In this document: in pieces, positions 1 to 5,869 of the stretch
Numbering within the stretch: position 1 is the first letter of the stretch
How the letters are laid out: each line of letters starts with the position of its first letter
NCBI GenBank assembly: GCA_002505355.1
Contig: DAUW01000026.1
Location: 1 to 10,108 of the forward strand
Length of the DNA stretch: 10,108 nucleotides
Origin: Euryarchaeota archaeon UBA229
Lineage (GTDB): Archaea; Thermoplasmatota; Poseidoniia; Poseidoniales; Poseidoniaceae
Reading direction: 5' to 3'
Notes under the pieces: model-generated
What the model was told of the DNA's origin: nothing
The model's database searches: none
The model's input: the letters and a program-made list of their open reading frames with translations, nothing else
Made by a program: the position numbers and the translations under genes

Positions 1-257
1 GCTCTTGCTTTTGCATCGTCATCGGGCCAGTTGGAATTAGTTTCATCACTCCATGACCACCAATTAAGCAGGACATCACCGGGCGAGTCTTTGGCACAAC
101 CGCTGGCATCGATAGCAACAAAACACTCGCTGAATGAGGTGTTGGGCGATTCTGCTGGACCAATTGTGGTCGATGCTATGACATCGTGCTGATCTGCTGC
201 GACTGGAATAACAGCCGGAAGTAGCAGCAGAGAAATTAACAAAACCACTTTGCGCAT
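1..257 (-). CDS. Secreted protein, N-terminal part only (cut by the window edge)
   Basis: The visible part is 85 codons, running off the left edge. It starts with a clear Sec-type signal peptide: MRK, then a hydrophobic core (residues 4-19, VVLLISLLLLPAVIPV), then an AA|D cleavage site near residue 21. The mature part is rich in Ser, Asp and Trp (a WWSWSDE stretch) and has two cysteines about 10 residues apart (SECFVAID...SGCAKDS), which could form a disulfide outside the cell. The ATG lies one base after the TGA of the upstream methyltransferase, and a GGAGG ribosome-binding site sits inside that gene's last codons, so the two are probably translationally coupled. No family is recognised from this fragment; an exported surface protein is the safe reading. 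Confidence 0.8.
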   Translation of the reverse strand, partial: MRKVVLLISLLLLPAVIPVAADQHDVIASTTIGPAESPNTSFSECFVAIDASGCAKDSPGDVLLNWWSWSDETNSNWPDDDAKAR

Positions 258-258
258 T

Positions 259-2034
259 TCATTCCTCCTCAAGTTGATGTTGAAATGGGAGTCCCAACTT
301 GGCCCGCATGATGTCCCGCTCGGTTGTGCCAATCATTAGGCTAATCCAGGTACCGCTCCAGGCGGATATCAGGGCGTTGTGTCCGGCCATGCTGCTGGTG
401 AAAATTAGTGGTCCGGTATAGTCGCTTATCGAGTCAGGTAATAGGTCCTCTTTCAATATAGCATCGTCATTCAACAGCGCAATAACTGCAGCATTGTCGA
501 TTGTTACGGTAACATCGCCAATCGCATTCTCGATTACTGGTATGGCTTCCTGCCTAGTGCGCCAAGAGCCCTTGTTGTTAACAAAACACGGCATTCCGGC
601 ATGAATAATCTTCAACGGATGAAAGGTATCATGCTGCCATAGATTTCCGTCTTTGTTCTTGCACTCCGGATGGTATATTCGGTCATATACAGACTGCGGG
701 GCAATGTTCAGTCGTCGCCCCCGTTGCCACCATGAAAGTCCAGCCGTATTCAACCGGTATTGCTCTACCACATTGGCGATATCGTCAGCATTTGCAGGGG
801 TTATGGCATGTTTACCGCCCGGCTTGACAGTCAACACGCGTGGTTGCCAACCAGAGTTATCGACCAATCTACGTTTTGGCAAATAAATACGGGCAACGCC
901 TTCTGGAGTGGCCGCTTCTCGATGTTTAAACAGCGCCACAAAGAACCCCCCTGTATTGTTATCGGGATGGTACAGGCGTCGTGTCAAACTAAGTTGGCTG
1001 GCAATAAAATTCTCTTTTTCGGTATCATAATCATCATCGATAGTTTTGCGTTTTTCCGGTGGTAAATGACATGATTTCAAACCCGGCAGCTTTGGTAACG
1101 CATCAATAATTTCGACAACTTCGCCAGACTCATCGATAATTTCCCAAGTCGATAATCCATCATGCATCTTTAATCCAGGCAGAATATTTTCATCAATTTT
1201 GATTAGTTCCATCCACGGACATCTTCGCAATACTTCAGCAACTACTGCCTCGTTTTCGATAGGGTCAATACTACAGGTTGAGTATACCAACTTGCCGCCT
1301 GGCTTCAGACTTCGGGCGCCACGTTCGGCAATTGTTGCTTGAAGATTGAACAAACTACGTCCGTCGAGCGGTCGCCATTTTTGCCAAACCTTGACATTTT
1401 TACGCGTCGTTGCTGAGCCAGAGCACGGCACGTCAGCGACAACTGCATCATAACCGGGTGCTGGTATGCGGCCGATATGTCGACCATCTTGTTGATTAAT
1501 CAACACATTGTGAAGCGCTAATCTAGCACGATTTGAGATTAACATATTGGCTCTAGACGAGACTGGCTCATTGGCGATAACAAACCCGTGTGGAGGTAAT
1601 CTCTCAGCAATTTGTGTGGTTTTAGACCCGGGCGCAGCACACATATCCAAAACCACGGTTTCATCTGTCAAGCCAAGTATCTCAACCGGTAGCATGCTAG
1701 CAGCTTCTTGCCTAGTAATTCTGCCACTATCGTGGAGTATGGTCATCATTCGTTTGGCATAGTCGCCCGGAGGCTTGCCTCTAGAAAACGGCATCTGCCA
1801 CGCAGTTTCGTTAGGCATCCAAGTGATTGGAGTGCCCCCCAACTTTCGCAATTCCTGTTTCGTCCATTCAACATCACTTCGGGCGGCGGTAACTCGGAGG
1901 GTTTCAGGTAGGACAGAAACCGCAGATTTGATCCATCTCTCGGAATCAACATCTAGGGTTTTGACAAGTTTTGTCAGAACAGAACCCCTAGCTAAGGCTT
2001 GGAGTTCACCCTCGTCCCACAGGTCATAGCCCAT
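259..2034 (-). CDS. NSUN2/Trm4-like RNA (cytosine-5) methyltransferase
   Basis: 591 residues. This is a NOL1/NOP2/Sun-family enzyme that transfers a methyl group from SAM to C5 of cytosine in RNA, with tRNA the likeliest substrate by analogy to Trm4/NSUN2. SAM motif I DMCAAPGSKT is at residues 130-139. Motif IV DVPCSG (Cys204) and motif VI YSTCS (Cys254) supply the release and nucleophilic cysteines typical of this family. Several features match the eukaryotic Trm4/NSUN2 branch rather than generic RsmB/archaeal Nop2 enzymes: SGRITRQEAASM before motif I, the RKN...VW.KW stretch after motif IV, LQ..IAERG before motif VI, an NTGGFFVA segment near 360, and an alignable C-terminal region ending in TERDIMRAKLGL. 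It is full length. The frame stays open upstream to 2104 but offers no start codon before ATG 2034. The gene is divergent from the membrane protein at 2106 and leads into the secreted-protein gene. Confidence 0.93.
   Translation of the reverse strand: MGYDLWDEGELQALARGSVLTKLVKTLDVDSERWIKSAVSVLPETLRVTAARSDVEWTKQELRKLGGTPITWMPNETAWQMPFSRGKPPGDYAKRMMTILHDSGRITRQEAASMLPVEILGLTDETVVLDMCAAPGSKTTQIAERLPPHGFVIANEPVSSRANMLISNRARLALHNVLINQQDGRHIGRIPAPGYDAVVADVPCSGSATTRKNVKVWQKWRPLDGRSLFNLQATIAERGARSLKPGGKLVYSTCSIDPIENEAVVAEVLRRCPWMELIKIDENILPGLKMHDGLSTWEIIDESGEVVEIIDALPKLPGLKSCHLPPEKRKTIDDDYDTEKENFIASQLSLTRRLYHPDNNTGGFFVALFKHREAATPEGVARIYLPKRRLVDNSGWQPRVLTVKPGGKHAITPANADDIANVVEQYRLNTAGLSWWQRGRRLNIAPQSVYDRIYHPECKNKDGNLWQHDTFHPLKIIHAGMPCFVNNKGSWRTRQEAIPVIENAIGDVTVTIDNAAVIALLNDDAILKEDLLPDSISDYTGPLIFTSSMAGHNALISAWSGTWISLMIGTTERDIMRAKLGLPFQHQLEEE
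264..268 (-). promoter_or_regulatory. Shine-Dalgarno site of the secreted-protein gene
   Basis: GGAGG on the minus strand, within the final Glu-Glu-Glu codons of the methyltransferase and six bases before the ATG at 257. It fixes the start of the downstream secreted protein and points to polycistronic expression. Confidence 0.7.
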
Positions 2035-2051
2035 GTTTGTGGCCTCTGGTA

Positions 2052-2075
2052 TCCGCCATATCTTGATTCCGCCAT
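2052..2075. repeat. 8-bp direct repeat in the divergent promoter region
   Basis: TCCGCCAT occurs twice (2052-2059 and 2068-2075), 16 bases start to start, inside the 71-bp gap between the divergent methyltransferase and membrane-protein genes. It may be a regulator binding site. No convincing TATA box is visible in this gap, so the promoters themselves are not assigned. Confidence 0.35.
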
Positions 2076-2105
2076 CCTCAAGGGCTTGGTGCCGGTAGCG
2101 ATATC

Positions 2106-3440
2106 ATGCTGGGAGATTCACTGCCACTGTTTTTCCCGGTCCTGCTATTCATGCTAAGCTTGTGGTTAGTGGCAGACAAGGTCGACGGTTATCTTACCCG
2201 ATTCTCCCCAATGGTCAGCAATCGCTTAGCAAGTACATACCGGGTGGTTCCTATTTTGATGGTTGGATGGCTAATTATCGCTCGAGCACGGGCAATAATT
2301 AACCGAGATTTTGATCATGTTGAGGTAGCTAAACGACTGCAGGATTCTGATTTTGAACGGGCTGATTTAATGTTGCTAGTCACTGGTGATGGTGCCGGAG
2401 AATTTTCCCTATTTTGCCTCTTAATCTTCTCATTGTGGACTGTTAATCTACCAAGTATGCGTCAAGCACCGCTGGCTATTAGGCAAGCAGTTCAAACCAA
2501 AGTTATGCTTTATGTTTCAGCCTGCGCCCTGCTTACATTTTGGATATTTTTCCCGGAGTCAAACTATTATTCTCCCGATACCCTGCCAGCCAGTCCGACA
2601 ATGGCCTCTAGCGGCGAATTGAACCCTGTGATGGTAATATTGGTAACCCTGATGGTAGCATTTAGCGGGGAATTATTTGCAATAACTTCACTGCAACATC
2701 ACGGTGATTATTTTGCAACGCTGAAACCGCGCGCATTAATCAAAACCTACGCAGTTGCCGGGATTATATTGATTGGACTGTATCATGGCGGTAAACTGGA
2801 AATAAATTTCATTACAGACCAAGTAAATAACAGCACTATTGCAACGATAATTCTGTTTTCCCAAGCCTTGGTACTGGCTTTTGTTTGCGTTCCGGCAAAA
2901 CGCACTGATGGTCTGCTCAAAGTTGGTCAAGCCAGAACCAAATCATTCGCAGTGATGTCAACACTCGCACTACTAGTGCTGCTAATTGTTACCTCGATTG
3001 GTTTGCAGGCTACTGATGAATATGCTTCTGGTAATCGTTACCTGCATGAATCACTATGGCTGACTGCGTCGTTTTTAATTGTCTTATCAGTAGTCCAGTT
3101 GTTACCTAGATATGGTTTTGACAGCGCAGCAAGACCAGAATACTGGTGGCTTAGAATAACCATTGTATTTGCACCAGCACTGATTTACTGGTTCAATCCC
3201 CTGGCGATATTCATGATTCCCGGACTGTGGATAATCGCCTCCTTGAGCGCGGTATTACCAAATCTCATTGAACTAGACGCTCAAAGCCCTAGCAAACTAG
3301 GAGTTTGGATGCTAGCAATTGTCTATTTGGTCTCGATATTTTCTACGGCTGCAACAACAAATATGCTGGGTAATTTCATTCTAATTGGGTGCATTATCTT
3401 GATTTGTACCAGTGTCGTCAGTAATTCAATCAAGTATTGA
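2106..3440 (+). CDS. Multi-spanning integral membrane protein, family not recognised
   Basis: 444 residues with about 13 hydrophobic segments, near residues 7-23, 45-60, 98-114, 132-149, 174-194, 212-227, 243-262, 281-300, 315-333, 347-363, 365-385, 398-416 and 421-438. A charged cytosolic-type loop (RDFDHVEVAKRLQDSDFERAD, about 67-87) follows the second segment, and an extracytosolic-type Ser/Pro-rich loop lies near 150-172. Charged or potentially functional residues within or beside membrane segments include Glu99, Glu189, the His198-His199 pair and Asn364. No transporter signature, Walker motif or protease motif was seen, and there is no signal peptide beyond the first helix. ATG 2106 is the only in-frame start after the stop at 2064. 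A transporter or lineage-specific membrane enzyme is possible but unsupported. The gene is divergent from the methyltransferase. Confidence 0.85.
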   Translation: MLGDSLPLFFPVLLFMLSLWLVADKVDGYLTRFSPMVSNRLASTYRVVPILMVGWLIIARARAIINRDFDHVEVAKRLQDSDFERADLMLLVTGDGAGEFSLFCLLIFSLWTVNLPSMRQAPLAIRQAVQTKVMLYVSACALLTFWIFFPESNYYSPDTLPASPTMASSGELNPVMVILVTLMVAFSGELFAITSLQHHGDYFATLKPRALIKTYAVAGIILIGLYHGGKLEINFITDQVNNSTIATIILFSQALVLAFVCVPAKRTDGLLKVGQARTKSFAVMSTLALLVLLIVTSIGLQATDEYASGNRYLHESLWLTASFLIVLSVVQLLPRYGFDSAARPEYWWLRITIVFAPALIYWFNPLAIFMIPGLWIIASLSAVLPNLIELDAQSPSKLGVWMLAIVYLVSIFSTAATTNMLGNFILIGCIILICTSVVSNSIKY

Positions 3441-3442
3441 CA

Positions 3443-3457
3443 GGTAGCATCACTACC
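3443..3457 (+). terminator. Small hairpin directly after the membrane-protein stop
   Basis: GGTAG-CATCA-CTACC, a perfect 5-bp stem with a 5-base loop, starting two bases after the TGA at 3438-3440. There is no following T-tract, so it may be a 3'-end stabilising hairpin rather than a terminator. Confidence 0.3.
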
Positions 3458-3497
3458 AGTAAATTGGGGTTAAACGTCCGTAATCCATCGCGCTGCT

Positions 3498-3539
3498 TAT
3501 TAATAGAACATAATTACTTGGAGCGAAGTCAAAGACTTC
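3498..3539 (+). promoter_or_regulatory. Candidate promoter and hairpin/operator upstream of the 118-residue gene
   Basis: Two AT-rich, TATA-like stretches (TTATTAATAG at about 3498-3507 and CATAATTAC at about 3509-3517) precede a perfect inverted repeat GAAGTC-AAA-GACTTC (3525-3539), which ends 16 bases before the ATG. With an archaeal TATA-to-start distance of about 25 bases, transcription would begin in or near the inverted repeat. It could therefore be an operator in DNA or a 5'-leader hairpin in RNA. Confidence 0.4.
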
Positions 3540-3555
3540 AGGGGATGGGACCCTT

Positions 3556-3912
3556 ATGACTAGAGCATTTAGAGGCGGCATAGATAAAAGGAAAAAAGTA
3601 AGCGCACCAACAAGAATACGCAATTGGAATCCAATTCGTGACCTTAGAGGGTTGAAAATTCGGACATCAGCAACAGGAAGTGAAATGGGTCCGTTGGTTG
3701 ATGTACCAGCCATGATCAGAATTGAGAATGAACACTGGGTTTTCGAACGAGTCGAAGAGGGTGTGTTGCGCAAGCTCACTCACCGATTGATAATTCACGA
3801 TTCAGCTGGCGCAAAAACCATTGGCGCTACTGAAAATATGGAAATTGCCATGCAGGTTGCCCAAAAGATGGCAACTTTGGAAAATAAAATAGTGATGATT
3901 AAACCAATCTAG
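3556..3912 (+). CDS. Small basic hypothetical protein, 118 residues
   Basis: Not recognised. The first ~45 residues are strongly basic (RGGIDKRKK, RIRNWNPIRDLRGLKIR), suggesting nucleic-acid or ribosome contact. The rest alternates short beta-like segments (MIRIENEHWVFERV, LTHRLIIHDSAG) with a helix near 95-108 (MEIAMQVAQKMATL). There are no cysteines, no membrane segment and no signal peptide. ATG 3556 is the only in-frame start after the stop at 3511. The stop codon lies in a CTAG (3909-3912) shared with the stop of the converging Sec61-beta gene. The tight gene boundary, clean start and upstream inverted repeat support a real gene. A lineage-specific RNA-binding or translation-associated role is conjecture. 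Confidence 0.75.
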   Translation: MTRAFRGGIDKRKKVSAPTRIRNWNPIRDLRGLKIRTSATGSEMGPLVDVPAMIRIENEHWVFERVEEGVLRKLTHRLIIHDSAGAKTIGATENMEIAMQVAQKMATLENKIVMIKPI

Positions 3913-4100
3913 AACAGGTTCCAGATGGCACCAACAACTCCTTGGTTAACCAAGTAAAAGAATACACCAATGATAATACATGCGGCATATACTTGGAAGG
4001 GAGTAATCTTCCAAGCGTGCTCAGACTCTTCGTCGAAATATCGAATTAAACCGGCAGCCTGTTGGATTCCACTACCCTCAGATTTCTTCTTTGAAGCCAT
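3909..4100 (-). CDS. secG: Preprotein translocase subunit Sec61-beta (archaeal SecG)
   Basis: 63 residues. This is the small tail-anchored third subunit of the SecYEG/Sec61 protein-conducting channel. The cytosolic N-terminus is Lys/Ser-rich (MASKKKSEGSG), followed by the family hallmark AGLIRYFDEE (residues 16-25). A helix-breaking KITPFQV precedes a single transmembrane helix at about 36-58, and the protein ends immediately after it. The length fits the family. ATG 4100 is preferred over an in-frame TTG nine bases upstream because the MASKKK start is typical. A TATA-like TTGATAAAG about 31 bases upstream on the minus strand would give a nearly leaderless transcript. The gene converges on, and shares a CTAG stop palindrome with, the 118-residue gene. 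Confidence 0.93.
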   Translation of the reverse strand: MASKKKSEGSGIQQAAGLIRYFDEESEHAWKITPFQVYAACIIIGVFFYLVNQGVVGAIWNLF

Positions 4101-4172
4101 TTCACTCAATCAATCCGAGTAGCATCCCCTTTATCAACGCGACGCGTCTAAGAAAATTATCAGAGTAAAGCA

Positions 4173-5075
4173 TTATTCCGCTTCAGTCAAATCGATAAGA
4201 GGGATTGACTCATCTTCCGTTGGTTTGACAACTAGGTCCTCGTCGAAGTTAATTGACTCGAGTGATTTGTCAACAATCAATCCATCATTTTCCTCGTTCA
4301 TGGCGTTATCTGGATTAGCCTCAATCAATGCGGCTTCGATGCGGGAAACCGCTCGCTCAACACTAGGAAGATTTTGATCTGCCAACGCTTCTTTGGCTAT
4401 ATTGAGGTCATATTTAGCTGATGCAATACTGACTTGTGCTTTGCTTTTTGACCAACCATCCAACTTATCAATAGCATTAACTTTTCTTTCAACGTTATCA
4501 ATTGCATTGCTCATTACTGAAATCAATTCACTAGTTTCTTTTCTGCACACCTCTACATAGGTTGACCAGAGTTTTTCATTACCATCGATGGTTATGTTTG
4601 GATATGATTTTGCTAGATATTTACGAGCCGAGATGACGTGTTTGAAGCGCCATGGCTGCCATGCAGAAGACGCTACCAAGTCAAAAACAAGTCGCGCAAT
4701 AACGCCTTGGGGACCGGTTAATTGAATGATATTCAGGTATCCAGAGGTTAACAGACCGAAACCCCAGTATGAATCAGAGGTTATGGTTACGGTTAGTGGG
4801 CCACTGACTGTTTGCAGTTGCCATTTTTGTTCATTGTATCCCGGTAGCTGAATAAATTCAGGAGTGTCAGGTGATTCTAGGGCACCGATTATCGCAGCAG
4901 CCAAGTTCCCCAAATAGACAACATTACTCTCCCCGGGAAACCGGTCATTGCGCAGTAGTTTTGTCGCTTTCTCAACCTTGTGATTAGATTTTGCTTTGGT
5001 TACTTGACCAACCAGCACAACATTTGTGTTGCTACCGAAGGCGGCCATACCGCCAATGGCGGGTTCACTATCCAT
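4173..5075 (-). CDS. Hypothetical protein with mixed N-terminal domain, helical segment and acidic tail
   Basis: 300 residues, family not recognised. Residues 1-165 form a mixed alpha/beta region with hydrophobic strands (NVVLVGQV, NVVYLGNLAAAII, PLTVTITSDSYWGFGLL) and a Trp-rich patch (AWQPWRFKH, about 138-146). Residues 168-255 are predicted helical and charged, like a coiled-coil or TPR-like bundle (ELISVMSNAIDNVERKVNAI and SVERAVSRIEAALIEA). Residues 256-300 are a low-complexity acidic tail ending LIDLTEAE. There is no signal peptide or membrane helix, so the protein is probably cytosolic. ATG 5075 is preferred over the adjacent in-frame TTG at 5078. It is divergent from the H1-like gene across a 72-bp promoter region containing a dyad, which suggests co-regulation. 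The acidic tail could bind a basic partner such as that H1-like protein, but this is inference only. Confidence 0.85.
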   Translation of the reverse strand: MDSEPAIGGMAAFGSNTNVVLVGQVTKAKSNHKVEKATKLLRNDRFPGESNVVYLGNLAAAIIGALESPDTPEFIQLPGYNEQKWQLQTVSGPLTVTITSDSYWGFGLLTSGYLNIIQLTGPQGVIARLVFDLVASSAWQPWRFKHVISARKYLAKSYPNITIDGNEKLWSTYVEVCRKETSELISVMSNAIDNVERKVNAIDKLDGWSKSKAQVSIASAKYDLNIAKEALADQNLPSVERAVSRIEAALIEANPDNAMNEENDGLIVDKSLESINFDEDLVVKPTEDESIPLIDLTEAE

Positions 5076-5100
5076 CAATTAAACGGTATAATGTATCAAT

Positions 5101-5124
5101 AGCAAGAATTCATTAATTATTGCT
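5101..5124. promoter_or_regulatory. Dyad in the divergent promoter of the H1-like and 300-residue genes
   Basis: AGCAAGAATT-CATT-AATTATTGCT: 10-base arms matching at 9 of 10 positions around a 4-base centre. The AT-rich middle (about 5107-5121) is the best TATA-like sequence in the gap. It lies about 25-40 bases from both start codons, so it could position TBP in both directions and also bind a dimeric regulator. Confidence 0.45.
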
Positions 5125-5137
5125 TGTCTCATTAACT

Positions 5138-5143
5138 AGGTGA
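5138..5143 (+). promoter_or_regulatory. Shine-Dalgarno site of the H1-like gene
   Basis: AGGTGA, four bases before the GTG at 5148. It complements the archaeal 16S 3' end (ATCACCT) and supports the GTG start; an in-frame stop at 5133 leaves no earlier start. Confidence 0.65.
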
Positions 5144-5147
5144 AACC

Positions 5148-5645
5148 GTGAGTTCGGGCGCGAAAGATTCGAAGACATCAAAATTGACATTAATACCGGG
5201 CGTAGGCGCAGCAACAGCGAAAAAACTAGCCAGCGCAAAAATAGATACAGTATCCAAAGTAGCATCAGCCGGTACGGCTAAATTAGTCAAAGCGGGCTTA
5301 CAGGCAGCAGTAGCAAAAAAGGTTGCAGCAGCCGCTAAAAAATTAGACGCCACATCTGTAGCAACAAAGAAAACCGCAACCGCTGCAAAGCAAGCCGTAA
5401 AAGCCGCCCCGGCGAAGGCTAAGTCAGCGGTAAAGAAGGCACCAGCAAAGGCGAAGGCTACAACAGCTAAGGCGAAAACGGCAGCAAAATCTGTGACTAA
5501 GAAGGCCGCCGACAAAGGGAAAAATCTAGCCGCTAAAGCTAAGACTAAGACCAAACCAAAAGCCAAACCTAGTTCTAACAAAATTGGTCCTTCCAGAGAT
5601 ACCCCGTTGTCTAAGTTGCCTTGGTTTAGAAACGCCAAGAAATAA
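5148..5645 (+). CDS. HhH-domain protein with histone-H1-like Lys/Ala/Pro tail (putative chromatin protein)
   Basis: 165 residues, GTG start. Residues 13-67 form a tandem helix-hairpin-helix (HHH_5-like) domain: the first hairpin is IPGVG (16-20) followed by AATAKKLASAKI, and a degenerate second unit follows (TAKLVKAGLQAAVAKKV). HhH domains bind the DNA backbone without sequence specificity. Residues about 68-142 are almost entirely Lys, Ala, Thr and Pro, with PAKAK/KKAPAKAK repeats like eukaryotic linker histone H1 and the tails of some bacterial H1-like proteins. The last 25 residues leave this composition (DTPLSKLPWFRNAKK), suggesting a short conserved tip. The protein is very basic with no acidic cluster. 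A nucleoid-compacting or DNA-bridging role is a family-based inference. Other HhH-plus-tail roles (repair, RNA polymerase or ribosome contact) cannot be excluded. Confidence 0.88.
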   Translation: MSSGAKDSKTSKLTLIPGVGAATAKKLASAKIDTVSKVASAGTAKLVKAGLQAAVAKKVAAAAKKLDATSVATKKTATAAKQAVKAAPAKAKSAVKKAPAKAKATTAKAKTAAKSVTKKAADKGKNLAAKAKTKTKPKAKPSSNKIGPSRDTPLSKLPWFRNAKK

Positions 5646-5650
5646 CTGCG

Positions 5651-5684
5651 GGAATAATTCAAAGACCTAGTCGATTTTGTTTAT
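5651..5684 (+). promoter_or_regulatory. Gap between the H1-like gene and the small Cys/His gene: possible TATA and T-rich stretch
   Basis: GGAATAATTC (5651-5660) lies about 27 bases before the ATG at 5687, a spacing that suits a leaderless archaeal promoter. The T-rich GATTTTGTTTATT (about 5673-5685) could instead end the H1-like transcript. No Shine-Dalgarno sequence precedes 5687. Confidence 0.3.
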
Positions 5685-5686
5685 TC

Positions 5687-5869
5687 ATGCCAAGGCGAAA
5701 GTATGGGCGGCTACGCAAGACCGTTGAACTTCCACCCAAGGAAAACTGTTCTCGCTGTCGCTCCGGAAAACACTGTCCAATACCGGGACATTCCGGTCAG
5801 GCGGTAAAACCACATCGCGCATGGATGGGTCCGGAAAAGGTCAGTAAACGCAAGGCCAAACAAAACTAG
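5687..5869 (+). CDS. Small basic Cys/His-containing protein, possible zinc-binding
   Basis: 60 residues, not recognised. A basic N-terminus (MPRRKYGRLRK) precedes a cluster of possible metal ligands: Cys21-x2-Cys24, His29-Cys30 and His35, with His43 further on (the core is NCSRCRSGKHCPIPGH). The C-terminus is again basic (KVSKRKAKQN). The layout resembles a small zinc-ribbon or zinc-knuckle nucleic-acid binder, but a CxxC...HC...H spacing is not a family I can name. It lies 41 bases after the H1-like gene on the same strand. Its TAG falls within the CTAG (5866-5869) that also holds the stop of the converging recombinase gene. Absence of overlap with other coding sequence and the non-random ligand cluster support a real gene; its short length keeps this uncertain. 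Confidence 0.6.
   Translation: MPRRKYGRLRKTVELPPKENCSRCRSGKHCPIPGHSGQAVKPHRAWMGPEKVSKRKAKQN

Noticed and set aside
2035..2103. Extension of the methyltransferase upstream of ATG 2034
   Set aside because: The frame is open and its translation looks plausible, but it has no ATG, GTG or TTG before the in-frame stop at 2106-2104.
3453..3779. 108-codon minus-strand frame over the 118-residue gene
   Set aside because: It covers that gene's promoter, hairpin and 5' half and looks like a shadow; no recognisable motif.
5132..5662. Long open frame (176 codons) antisense to the H1-like gene
   Set aside because: It is Ala/Phe/Val-rich because it is the complement of Lys/Ala codons; the plus-strand frame has a ribosome site, an HhH domain and a normal start.
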